Part shown: positions 1 through 7,960 of the stretch, piece by piece
Numbering within the stretch: position 1 is the stretch's first letter
Layout of the letters: each line of letters begins with the position of its first letter
Source: an uncultured Eubacteriales bacterium
GTDB lineage: Bacteria; Bacillota; Clostridia; Oscillospirales; Oscillospiraceae
Length of the DNA stretch: 44,324 nt
NCBI GenBank assembly: GCA_900319695.1
Contig: ONPN01000042.1
Coordinates: 1-44,324 of the forward strand
Reading direction: 5' to 3'
Made by a program: the position numbers and the translations under genes
Notes under the pieces: generated by a model
Told to the model about the DNA's origin: nothing
The model's input: the letters and a program-made list of their open reading frames with translations, nothing else
The model's database searches: none

Positions 1-106
1 AGCGCCCTGCTGGACGCTTGCTTTTGTGCACCTTTTTTCCTCTTCACCAATCCACAACTTTTCCCATTTCGGGGCTTGACTTTTAATAGTTAGTCTACGA
101 TTTTCT

Positions 107-1285
107 CTATTGATATTCGTCCGCCTGTACCTCGTCCGGGTGCTTGCGCTCCCAGCGGCGGCGGCTCCAGGCGCGGACAAGCTCGCGGCTCTTCTTGCCC
201 GTGTTCGGCAGGATCTCGTCCTCGAGCTTTTTCTTGCCCTTCTCGGCATAGCGGATCAGCTCATAGAACAAAAGGGCGATCGGAAAGACGCCGGTCACCA
301 CGCCGAGCAGCAGCCAGAGCGCGGCGCGATCCTCCGCGGCGCGGGCGGCGTTTTCCCAATAGGGGAAATAATAGGTTCCCCTTCTCATAGACCGTTCCGT
401 GATGCCTTTCAGAAGCTTAAACAAGCGATCCGTTTCAAAGCGGTAGGTGTTTTCTGTAATTGAGACTGTCTTCAGCGGGAACTTTTCCGTCACCGCGCCA
501 TAGGCGAAGCCCTTGACCGGCTCCGCAATCACCGCTTCATAGCAGATAATCGTGCGCAGCACGTCTTTTTCAAGCGTGTTGGCCACGGCATTCGCAACGG
601 TATTCGTGACAGCGCCCACAAGCGTTCCATCATTCAGATTCATTGAGAGCGAATCTATCCGCTCATAAGCGCTGTAGCTCATATAGATTCGCATGTCTTC
701 GCCGTATGCCAATTTTGAGAAGGCGTCCTTCTCATGCTCATAGACGCCGGCTACGACAACGGGCGTCCCATCCAGGGAAAAGCTCATGCCTGCCACGTCG
801 AACGCGCCGAAGAGCAGCCAGGCGGTCTCCTTGTCGAGCAGGACACGGTCGTCCATCACATCGTCCGGCTGGATATAGCTGCCGCTGAGCAGGCGGAGCG
901 GATGGAAGTCGAAGAAGTTTCCGCCGACGGCCACGAGCTGCACGTCCCCGATCCGGCGGCCGCTGCTGACCGTGGCGGTGCTGGCCGTGCTCCAGGCGTC
1001 GAGGTACAGACCCTTCTCGCTTTCAATGTCATAGCCCGCGCCCTTGAGCTTCTGGTACATCTCGCCGCGGAACTTATAGACGTCGTCCAGCGTCAGCTGC
1101 ATGACAGGCGGCATGAGGCAGGTAATCTGCGCAAAGTCCCGCTCGCTGCCGCCCTTCCAGCGCTTTGCCGCCTGCTGGCTCGGCAGGAGGTTCGACACCG
1201 TCCAGACCCGCCACAGGCAGAAGGCGCAGAGCAGCGCAAGCAGGGCCGCCAGAGTGAGCGGCCAGTGCCTCAGCAGCTTTTTCAT
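107..1285 (-). CDS. MacB/FtsX-like ABC permease with few membrane helices
   Basis: A 392-residue membrane protein that looks like the extracytoplasmic core of a MacB/FtsX-type permease. Residues about 9-31 form one membrane helix, residues 35-310 an extracellular domain resembling the MacB periplasmic core, and about 320-345 a second helix followed by a basic cytoplasmic tail rich in Lys, Arg and Glu. Typical MacB permeases have four helices; only two are visible here. The start ATG overlaps the stop of the upstream adaptor gene as ATGA, so the two are translationally coupled. The ATPase that such a pair needs is not seen and may lie beyond the left edge. It could instead be a non-transporting accessory protein. 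The family call is by overall layout and is moderate. Confidence 0.6.
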   Translation of the reverse strand: MKKLLRHWPLTLAALLALLCAFCLWRVWTVSNLLPSQQAAKRWKGGSERDFAQITCLMPPVMQLTLDDVYKFRGEMYQKLKGAGYDIESEKGLYLDAWSTASTATVSSGRRIGDVQLVAVGGNFFDFHPLRLLSGSYIQPDDVMDDRVLLDKETAWLLFGAFDVAGMSFSLDGTPVVVAGVYEHEKDAFSKLAYGEDMRIYMSYSAYERIDSLSMNLNDGTLVGAVTNTVANAVANTLEKDVLRTIICYEAVIAEPVKGFAYGAVTEKFPLKTVSITENTYRFETDRLFKLLKGITERSMRRGTYYFPYWENAARAAEDRAALWLLLGVVTGVFPIALLFYELIRYAEKGKKKLEDEILPNTGKKSRELVRAWSRRRWERKHPDEVQADEYQ

Positions 1286-2904
1286 GTCTGGTTGTCCGCC
1301 ATGCGCACCATGTCGCCGCTCGAGACGGGGGCGGAGCTGGTGGTGATGACGTAGTCGCCGTTGGTGAGGTCGGCCACGATGGCGGAGTTGTTGTCGTCGC
1401 TCGCCAAAACCTCAACGCTCACACGCTTGGCGGTGTAGCGGTTGCCGAGGGGCGAGCTCTTGACCGTGACGGCCAGGACAAACTTGCCGTTGGTGTCGCT
1501 CTTGATGGCGGAATTGGGAACGATGAGGTCATAGTTGGCGCTCTTCTGGCCGACGGAGATGGTCATCTCCGCGCCGCTGGTCACGTCTCCAGTGAGGTCG
1601 AAGGTCAGAATCTTGTTGGTCTGGGGATTCTTCGGGTCGGTGCGGATGGTGGTGAGGGTGGCGGTGACGCTGTTGCCCCAGTAGTAGTTGCTGACGGTGG
1701 CGGTGTCGCCGACGCGCAGGCGCTGGGCCTGGTCATTGGTGACAGAGAAGGACAGGGTGTGGCCCATGTCGGGCACCTCAATGGTGCAGAGCAGGGCGTC
1801 CTTGAGCACGGTATCGCCCGCCGTGCAGTCGATGGTGTCGATGGTGCCGTTGACGTTGGCGGTGACGACGTTGCCCTCCTCGCCCGCCAGGGACTTGACC
1901 TTCTCCTGCTGAATGGCAATGCTCGCGGCGATCTCCTGGAGGTTGACGTTCGCGACGGCAACGCTCTGCTCAAAGTTTGAGTAGGCATAGTTGCGGGAAT
2001 TGACCGCGTTGTCGTAGTCGATCTGTGCGATATAGAGATCCGACTCGGCAGCGTCCAGCGCGTCCTTGTACGCGGCGGTCGAGGATGTGGTGAGGCCGTC
2101 AAGATGGGCGCTCAGGGTCGCGTAGCGATTCTGAAGCTCCTCATGCTGCTCTCTCAGGGATGCGATATATGTGTCATTTTGAAGATCGATAAGCTGCTGC
2201 TCCGCCTTTTCCAACTCCGTTCTGTCTGGGTAGACTCCAGTCTCACTGTATTCTTGGTCAAATTTATACTGAGCATCATAGTAACGCTGCCATGCAATGT
2301 CTAAGCGCTTATTATAGTCTTCTTCTGCTACATTTAGTTTCTCCACGATAACGGCCAACTGTCTTTCTACTTCCTGAATCTCCCGTGTGACAGAGTCGAT
2401 CTCGGGCGCTTCGATGGCGAGGGCGTTGTAGTAGACGTCGGAGGCGCTGTAATAGGCGTTTTCCGCGCGAATCAGTCTCTCATAGGCGACGTCCACAGAG
2501 CGGTCATAGCTGCTGCCGTCGTAAGTGGGGGTGTTCAGGGCCGTTCTCTGGTAGTCATACTGGAGAGAACGCAGGGTGTTCATGGCCTGCTCGAGCGCCG
2601 TCTCGTCCCCTTCGCCGAGGACGAAGAGCACGTCGCCGGTCTTGACCTCCTGGCCGGTCTTGACCATGACGGAGCGGATGGTGCGCGTCTCCTTGGCCTT
2701 GACCTGCTGCTTGCCGGCAGCCGTGACGGTACCGGTGCCCCTGACCTTCGCCACGATCGAGCCGCTGGTGACCCCGGCGGTGGCGACCTCCGGCAGGCTG
2801 CGGTTCATGATCGTGTTGGAAAAAAAGGTCAGCACAAGCAGCACCGCCAGAAAGATAATGGCGGCGTCCTTGACCCATTCACGTTTTTTGACTGTGTTTT
2901 CCAT
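1282..2904 (-). CDS. HlyD/MacA-type membrane fusion (adaptor) protein
   Basis: A 540-residue efflux adaptor. Residues about 9-28 are an N-terminal membrane anchor. A first half-lipoyl segment is followed by a long alpha-helical hairpin (about 110-350), rich in Glu, Gln, Tyr and Asp. A second lipoyl half (EGNVVTANVNGTIDTI region) and beta-barrel domains follow. This order is that of MacA/YknX-type adaptors, which link an FtsX-like permease to the cell exterior. The start was placed four codons inside the longest frame because GAGGTG lies about 6 bases before that ATG. Its stop overlaps the next gene (ATGA), so it works with that permease. Substrate is unknown; its position after sugar-ABC genes may be incidental, because a 180-base repeat region separates them. 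Confidence 0.8.
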   Translation of the reverse strand: MENTVKKREWVKDAAIIFLAVLLVLTFFSNTIMNRSLPEVATAGVTSGSIVAKVRGTGTVTAAGKQQVKAKETRTIRSVMVKTGQEVKTGDVLFVLGEGDETALEQAMNTLRSLQYDYQRTALNTPTYDGSSYDRSVDVAYERLIRAENAYYSASDVYYNALAIEAPEIDSVTREIQEVERQLAVIVEKLNVAEEDYNKRLDIAWQRYYDAQYKFDQEYSETGVYPDRTELEKAEQQLIDLQNDTYIASLREQHEELQNRYATLSAHLDGLTTSSTAAYKDALDAAESDLYIAQIDYDNAVNSRNYAYSNFEQSVAVANVNLQEIAASIAIQQEKVKSLAGEEGNVVTANVNGTIDTIDCTAGDTVLKDALLCTIEVPDMGHTLSFSVTNDQAQRLRVGDTATVSNYYWGNSVTATLTTIRTDPKNPQTNKILTFDLTGDVTSGAEMTISVGQKSANYDLIVPNSAIKSDTNGKFVLAVTVKSSPLGNRYTAKRVSVEVLASDDNNSAIVADLTNGDYVITTSSAPVSSGDMVRMADNQT

Positions 2905-2917
2905 GAAACACCTCAAA

Positions 2918-3081
2918 GCAGAGTGAAGAGTGGAGAGTGGAGAGTGGAGTTATGGTGTCGCTTCGCGACATTATAATAAGCGCAGTCGTCATCCTGAGCG
3001 CCAGCGAAGGATGACAGTCTATTTTTATCCGTCCCCGAAGGGGACTCCTTAACTCCACTCTTCACTCTCCACACTCCACAC
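2918..3081. repeat. intergenic palindromic repeat bounded by GTGGAGA / TCTCCAC arms
   Basis: The space between the permease operon and the adaptor gene carries tandem copies of AGAGTGGAG (about 2924-2950) and, in inverted orientation, ACTCCACTC and CTCCACACTCCAC (3053-3080). Between them lie the short palindromes TCGCTTCGCGA, a pair GTCATCCT/AGGATGAC and CCCCGAAGGGG. It has no coding potential and resembles dispersed intergenic repeats of gut Clostridia. Confidence 0.6.
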
Positions 3082-3084
3082 TTT

Positions 3085-3978
3085 TTATCCTTTAACGCTG
3101 CCCGAATTTGCGATGCCCTCCACCAGATACTCCTCGCCGTGGAGGAAGAGGAGCAGAGACGGGATCATATAGACCGTCGCCATGGCGAAGGCAAGGCCGA
3201 TCTCGCCGGTGTTGACCCGGGACAAAAACACGCTCAGCGGCTGGGCGTCCGCGTCCTGCAGGAGGATGAGGGGCTGCTCCACCATGTTCCAGTAGTCGAT
3301 GAAAACCAGGATCGCGATGGAGTACAGGGCCGAGCGGCACTGGGGCAGACAGATGCGGGTGAAGATCTCCCACTCCCCCGCTCCGTCGACCTTGGCGGCC
3401 TCGATGAGCGAGTAGGGGATGCGCCGCATGAACTTGGTCAGCAGAAAGACCGAGAAGGGCGCGAAGATGCCGGGCAGAATGATCGCCCAGGGCTTGTTGA
3501 GAAGGCCCAGCCACTCGCTGATCAGGTAGTTCGGGACGAGCGTGACCTGATAGGGCATGAGCATGAGGATGACGTAGAAGAAAAAGATGCCGCTGCGGAT
3601 CTTTCCGCGCCAGCGCGTGAAGCTGTAGGCCGCGACCGAGGCCACGCCCACCTGCAAAATGACAATGGGCACAACGAGCAGGATGCTGTTCCAGAGTTTT
3701 AATAAATATTCCGGGGACTTGATAAGGCCCGCTGTGTACTGGGAGAGCGTCACCTTGTCGGGGATAAACTTGAGGTTCACCGTCTTCGATACAAAGCCGC
3801 CCGAGGTGGTGGAAAAGACCATGCCGTAGTTGGATTTGATCTCCGCCTCGGACATGAAGGAGTTGGTGATGGTCAGCACCGTCGGCAGCAGGAACAGCAG
3901 CGAGAAGACCAGACACAGCAGGAACATCGCGCCGCGGCCGAAGAGGCGGCGCTTTCTTCTGCGGGGCGCTGTTTTCAT
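3085..3978 (-). CDS. carbohydrate ABC transporter permease, MalG type
   Basis: A 297-residue inner-membrane permease of a binding-protein-dependent sugar importer. It has an N-terminal basic stretch, a first helix at about 17-38 and five further helices. The cytoplasmic EAA loop that docks the ATPase is well preserved (EAAKVDGAGEWEIFTRICLP). Length fits MalG-type subunits (about 280-300). The start ATG overlaps the stop of the upstream MalF-type gene as ATGA. No ATP-binding subunit is encoded nearby; in many Firmicutes a shared MsmK-type ATPase serves several such importers. The large lipoprotein at 5368-7800 is the likely binding protein. Substrate cannot be read from sequence. Confidence 0.92.
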   Translation of the reverse strand: MKTAPRRRKRRLFGRGAMFLLCLVFSLLFLLPTVLTITNSFMSEAEIKSNYGMVFSTTSGGFVSKTVNLKFIPDKVTLSQYTAGLIKSPEYLLKLWNSILLVVPIVILQVGVASVAAYSFTRWRGKIRSGIFFFYVILMLMPYQVTLVPNYLISEWLGLLNKPWAIILPGIFAPFSVFLLTKFMRRIPYSLIEAAKVDGAGEWEIFTRICLPQCRSALYSIAILVFIDYWNMVEQPLILLQDADAQPLSVFLSRVNTGEIGLAFAMATVYMIPSLLLFLHGEEYLVEGIANSGSVKG

Positions 3979-4862
3979 CCCTCCACATCCTTTCCGAACC
4001 GGTCCTCGATCCAGAAGAGGATCGCGATGATGACCACCATGACCAGCGCCATTACCACCGCCGCCGCCGACAGCTTCTGATAGTCCAGCGAGCGGAAGGT
4101 GTTGTTCATAAAGTGCTGGAGCATGTAGAGGCTCTCATAGGGGTAGTCCCCCGTCAGCAGATACACCTCGCGGAAGACCTTGAAGGAGTTGATGAGCGAG
4201 AGGATGGTCACGAACAGCACCGTCGGCGAGAGAAAGCGCAGCTTGATGTTGAAAAACTTATAGGCGGCCGACGCGCCCTCCACATCGCAGACCTCCAGCA
4301 GGGCCTTCGGGATATTGGCAAGGCCCGCCATAAAGAGGATCATAAAATAGCCGAGGTTCTTCCACAGAAACAGCAGCAGCACCACGATCATGCTGTACTC
4401 GGACTGGAGCCAGTCGATGCGCTTGGTGCCGAAGAGCATCAGAAATTCGTTGACCGTGCCGTTGTAGTTAAACAGTACCTGCCAGATCAGCACCACCGAG
4501 GCCACCGGGACCATCATGGGGCTGAGGAAAAAGGTGCGGAACTGACTCTTCATCGGGATGCGGCACTCGAGCATCAGGGCCAGTACCATCGCCAGCACGA
4601 CCGCCAGCGGCACCGCCATGGCCGAGAACTTGAGTGTGTTGATCGACGCCATGCGGAAAGCGGAGTTTTGAAACAGACGCTTGAAGTTCTCCAAAAACAC
4701 GAAGTTTTTCGAGGCTACCCCGTCGATCATCGAATAGTAGACCACGACGCCGAAGGGCAGGATGAAGAACACGCCCACGCCCAGCAGACTCGGCATCAAA
4801 AAGCACAGGCTGCGCAGAAAGTCGATGCGCCTCTTTTTTCTGATTTCTCGGCTCTTGTTCAT
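3975..4862 (-). CDS. carbohydrate ABC transporter permease, MalF type
   Basis: A 295-residue permease partner of the MalG-type subunit, with a basic N-terminus and six predicted membrane helices starting at about residue 20. The EAA loop is degenerate but recognisable (EVCDVEGASAAYKFFNIKLR). The start was taken at the ATG preceded by AAAGGA 6 bases upstream rather than ten codons earlier, where there is no ribosome binding site. The stop overlaps the start of the MalG-type gene (ATGA), which implies coupled synthesis. Upstream it is separated from the binding-protein gene by 500 bases of structured repeats, so it may depend on read-through or on an internal promoter. Confidence 0.92.
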   Translation of the reverse strand: MNKSREIRKKRRIDFLRSLCFLMPSLLGVGVFFILPFGVVVYYSMIDGVASKNFVFLENFKRLFQNSAFRMASINTLKFSAMAVPLAVVLAMVLALMLECRIPMKSQFRTFFLSPMMVPVASVVLIWQVLFNYNGTVNEFLMLFGTKRIDWLQSEYSMIVVLLLFLWKNLGYFMILFMAGLANIPKALLEVCDVEGASAAYKFFNIKLRFLSPTVLFVTILSLINSFKVFREVYLLTGDYPYESLYMLQHFMNNTFRSLDYQKLSAAAVVMALVMVVIIAILFWIEDRFGKDVEG

Positions 4863-4875
4863 GCTTCGTCCTTTT

Positions 4876-5032
4876 ATTGCTCCCCAATACATTTCTGAAT
4901 GATTGGGGGAGCAATTTCGCCATGTTTCGCGGTTGCCCCGTCAAGGGGCGAGCGAAACGGCAATCAAATCGTTATTGATGTGCCGGTATGACTTTACATC
5001 TTGTTCCAAGATTCATCCGGCACATCAATAAC
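4876..5032. repeat. triple-hairpin repeat, copy A
   Basis: Three hairpins in a row. Hairpin 1 (4876-4915) pairs ATTGCTCCCC with GGGGGAGCAAT. Hairpin 2 (4924-4958) has outer stem GTTTCGC/GCGAAAC, an asymmetric internal loop GGTT/GA and inner stem GCCCC/GGGGC. Hairpin 3 (4971-5032) pairs GTTATTGATGTGCCGG with its exact complement across a 30-base loop. The same order occurs at 15260-15417, and a diverged version at 28056-28281. It lies directly before the MalF-type gene, whose ribosome binding site follows hairpin 1. Confidence 0.8.
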
Positions 5033-5092
5033 ATAACCCGGTCTACATAAAATCTTTATAGATTATAACACAGGGTTTTGGCAAATGCAATA

Positions 5093-5356
5093 AGGGGCTG
5101 TCTCAAATTGCATGTTCATACGCCGCCGTAGGGGGCGATCCCCAGATCGCCCCGTCGAACAACGCGCCTTGTCGTTAAACGGCGGGCCGATGAGGGGAAA
5201 GCGGGGTGTCGCTGCCAGTGACAGAAAAAGACACCCCGCTTTCTCCGCAGCCGCGCAATTGGCGATTTGGGCGTGTTGCCCGAATCGCCAATTGCTTTGC
5301 GGCAAAGCGGGAGGCCCCTACGGATTTGTATGCTTATGCGCTTTAAGACAGCCTCT
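5093..5356. repeat. nested palindromic element between binding-protein and permease genes
   Basis: Outer arms AGGGGCTGTCTCAAA (5093-5107) and TTTAAGACAGCCTCT (5342-5356) are inverted copies with two mismatches. Inside, a second pair starts CCGTAGGGGGCGAT (5126) and ends GGCCCCTACGG (5323); its left part matches the repeat at 35209-35293 in reverse orientation. Within that lie further hairpins: GCGGGGTGTC/GACACCCCGC, a long AATTGGCGAT...ATCGCCAATT stem, and GCTTTGC/GCAAAGC. It looks like one palindromic element inserted in another. Confidence 0.65.
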
Positions 5357-5367
5357 TGCTTTTTTCG

Positions 5368-7800
5368 TCAGCGCTGCTCGTTGACGTAGATGTTGGCCTT
5401 GCTCTGTACGAGCTTGGCGACCTCCTCGGCGGTCTTCTGACCGGCGAAGAAGGGCGCGGCCTGCTCCTTGACGATGTCCAGGATCTCCTGGTTGTAGTCG
5501 GCGACCTTGGTGGTGGTCAGGATGAGCTCGCGGATCTGCTGGACCTGGTCCTCGGTGAGGGCGTAGACCTCCTCCAGCTTCTGGGTGTCCTTGTTCCAGA
5601 CGGTGGTGCGCACGACGGGAATCTTCTCGCCGTCGTCGTCCAGGAGGTACTTGCCCTCGCCGTTCATCTGGTACTGGACGGTGGAGGCCTCCTCGGCCCG
5701 CTTGTCGAAGACGTCGAGGCGGCTCGGCAGGGAGTAGACGTTCTCCTCCTGGTACTCTCTGGTGAAGAAGCCGCGCAGGAACTGCCAGGCGGCCTCCTTA
5801 TAGGGGCTCTTGCTGCTGATGGCGTAGCCGGAGTCGCCGGAGAAGCTGATCATATTGCCGGTGCCGTGGGCGGTCGGGTAGCCGATGTAGGTGATCTTGC
5901 CGCCCATGAACTGCGCGTAGTTGTTGTAGAAGATGTCCTCGATGCTGTAGGCACTGGTCTGGACGAGCATCTGCTTGCCCTGGGCCAGGCGATCCTCGGT
6001 GCTGTCCTCGCGGGAGTAGTCGTAATTCTCCCAGTCAAACTCGGAGGGGAAGGAGTTGGCGAAGTTCAGCAGACGGATGAACTCGGGGTTGTCGAAGCGG
6101 ACCGTGCCGCTGCCCCAGTCCACATAGTCCGCCATGTCGAGGGCGAGGCAGGTGGAGAGGATGCTGTCGCGGGTGACATACTGGTCAAAGGCGGTGCAGC
6201 CCTCGGGCATGGAGGCGAGCGCCTCGTTGAACTGGTCATAGTTCCAGCCCGGCTGGTCGCCCACGACGGACGCCGCGCCGATGGCGGAGCTGATGAAGAA
6301 GCCGGAGACCGTGGAGCAGAGCTTGCCGTCCACCTCAAGCGCGGCGAGGACGTTCGGGAAGAAGTCGGAGCGTTTGAGATCGGGGTCGGAGTCGATGAAG
6401 GGGTACAGGTCCTCGAGAATGCCCTTGTTGGCGAGGTGGCGGTAGTTCAGGCCGTTGAGGCAGAGGATGTCGGGGACGTTGCCGGAGAGGATCTCGGTGT
6501 TGAGCTTGGTCTCGCCGATGCTCTTGCCGTCCGCGTCCACACCGTACTCGGAGTAGTCCAGGACCTCGATGCGGTATGCGTCGTTTTTGCGGTTGTAGTC
6601 GATGATCATGTCCTGCACGTTGTAGTCGAGGTACATGACCGCCATGGTGACGCTCTGCTTGTGGGGCACGGAGTCATAGGGGACCTTCTTGACGGTGACA
6701 AGCTCGGTGGTGTAAGTCTGGGTCTTGGGGCTGTAGTCGCTGATCATGCCGGTGACGGTGCCGTCCTCGGCCACGTCGAGCACGCTGACCTTGCTGGCGT
6801 TCACGTCACAGTTGATCCAGTTGAAGAGCTTGACGGGTTCCGCCTCGCCCAGCTTGTAGCCGTAGAACCAGGCGCCGTTGGTGTAGTAGAAGTCGTAATC
6901 GCCGCTGCCGGCGACGGCGTTGTAGGTGTCGATGGTCGTGGGCACGCCGTCGACGAGCTTGCCGGTCTCGGTGTCGAGGATGCTGATGAGCATATCCGTG
7001 TCGCCGCTGACGGAGACCGCGATGCGGCCGTCGGCCAGGGTGACGAGGCTGTTGACGTAGCCGTTGATGTTGATGTCGTAGGCGTCCTGACCGTCGAGGC
7101 CGATGGCCCGCAGGCCGGAGCCGGTGGAGACCACGGCGTTGCCCTTGTCGTCAAGCTGCATGCGGTAGGCCTCGAGCCAGCCGTCGGCCGGGACGTCGAT
7201 GGTCGCGCAGCTCAGCTCGCTGCCCGTGAGGTCGAAGGAGCGGATGTAATACTGCTGGTTAAACTTCTGGTGCTGGTAATACTCCTCGGTGTACATGGCG
7301 TAGTTGCCGTCGCCGTCGTTCCAGGAGGAATAGGCCAGCTCAATGGTCACGAAGCCGTCCGGCGTGAAGCAGATGCCGCTGATGTCGCTGCCGGAGCTGA
7401 ACTCCTTGTAGCCCTTGTCGTTTTCGGGCGTGGGGATGGGCTGGTAGTTTTCGAGTCTGGTGAGCTTGCCGTCCTTATCCATAAAGTAGACGTAGGTGGC
7501 GTAGACGTCGTACTGTCCCTCGTACTGGGGCTTGACGCCCTCGGGGATATTCTCGCCGATCTTCTCCCAGCTGGTGCAGTACATTCCGTCGGGGCTGAAG
7601 CTGCGGACGCTGAAATAGTTTTTGCTGTCCTTGCTGAGGGTCTTGTATTCCGAGACGTACACGTCCTCGGGCGTGGCCGTCGCCTCGGGGGTGCTGGTGG
7701 CTGCGGGCGCGGACGTCTTCCCGGAGCCGCCGCAGGCGGTGAGCGTCAGGCACATGACAAGCGCCAGAAGCAGGCAGACGGGGGTTTTCAGTTTCTTCAT
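5368..7800 (-). CDS. large extracellular solute-binding lipoprotein (sugar ABC importer)
   Basis: An 810-residue lipoprotein. The signal peptide ends in the lipobox LTAC, with Cys23 as the lipidated residue, followed by a Ser/Thr/Ala/Pro linker. About residues 45-370 are beta-rich with blade-like repeats (for example DGRIAVSVSGD and LDTETGKLVD), suggestive of a beta-propeller. About residues 380-800 resemble a type-1 sugar-binding protein (an N-terminal MAVMYLDYN strand, SGNVPDILCLNG, a WNYDQFNEAL segment, a late KSPYKEAAWQFLRGF helix). Typical binding proteins are 400-550 residues, so the propeller-like half is extra. The start follows AGGAGG by 7 bases; an earlier in-frame start has no such site. 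It probably feeds the two permeases downstream and is probably controlled by the divergent two-component system. Confidence 0.85.
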   Translation of the reverse strand: MKKLKTPVCLLLALVMCLTLTACGGSGKTSAPAATSTPEATATPEDVYVSEYKTLSKDSKNYFSVRSFSPDGMYCTSWEKIGENIPEGVKPQYEGQYDVYATYVYFMDKDGKLTRLENYQPIPTPENDKGYKEFSSGSDISGICFTPDGFVTIELAYSSWNDGDGNYAMYTEEYYQHQKFNQQYYIRSFDLTGSELSCATIDVPADGWLEAYRMQLDDKGNAVVSTGSGLRAIGLDGQDAYDININGYVNSLVTLADGRIAVSVSGDTDMLISILDTETGKLVDGVPTTIDTYNAVAGSGDYDFYYTNGAWFYGYKLGEAEPVKLFNWINCDVNASKVSVLDVAEDGTVTGMISDYSPKTQTYTTELVTVKKVPYDSVPHKQSVTMAVMYLDYNVQDMIIDYNRKNDAYRIEVLDYSEYGVDADGKSIGETKLNTEILSGNVPDILCLNGLNYRHLANKGILEDLYPFIDSDPDLKRSDFFPNVLAALEVDGKLCSTVSGFFISSAIGAASVVGDQPGWNYDQFNEALASMPEGCTAFDQYVTRDSILSTCLALDMADYVDWGSGTVRFDNPEFIRLLNFANSFPSEFDWENYDYSREDSTEDRLAQGKQMLVQTSAYSIEDIFYNNYAQFMGGKITYIGYPTAHGTGNMISFSGDSGYAISSKSPYKEAAWQFLRGFFTREYQEENVYSLPSRLDVFDKRAEEASTVQYQMNGEGKYLLDDDGEKIPVVRTTVWNKDTQKLEEVYALTEDQVQQIRELILTTTKVADYNQEILDIVKEQAAPFFAGQKTAEEVAKLVQSKANIYVNEQR

Positions 7801-7864
7801 GTTTGGTCCTCCTGATATGTGATACCCACGGGACAAACCCACGGGCGGTTCTTGACACGGGCAC

Positions 7865-7907
7865 AGTATAGCACAGCTTTCTTAAAAAGTGTCTTAATCT
7901 TTCTTAA
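7865..7907 (-). promoter_or_regulatory. promoter of the binding-protein gene with three TTAAGA operator repeats
   Basis: On the minus strand a -10 TATACT (7870-7865) has no good -35 at the right distance. Instead three direct copies of TTAAGA (7907-7902, 7897-7892, 7885-7880), spaced 10 and 12 bases, cover the -35 region. Direct hexamers at about 11-base period are the usual binding pattern of OmpR/PhoB-type regulators, and such a regulator gene starts 54 bases away in the opposite direction. Activation by that regulator is inferred. Confidence 0.6.
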
Positions 7908-7914
7908 GAGCGGA

Positions 7915-7943
7915 TTGTCAGTTTTCGGCCGACATGGTAAAAT
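7915..7943 (+). promoter_or_regulatory. sigma-A promoter of the two-component operon
   Basis: TTGTCA (7915-7920), 17 bases, TAAAAT (7938-7943). A GAGGTG ribosome binding site follows at 7951-7956 and the ATG at 7961. The TTAAGA repeats lie just upstream of the -35 element, so the same operator could also set autoregulation. Confidence 0.65.
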
Positions 7944-7960
7944 GTCCCCGAGGTGATAAC

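Noticed and set aside
5356-7815. 819-codon open frame on the plus strand
   Set aside because: Exactly antisense to the binding lipoprotein; Val/Leu/Asp/Gly-rich composition typical of reverse-strand reading of GC-rich coding DNA, no ribosome binding site.
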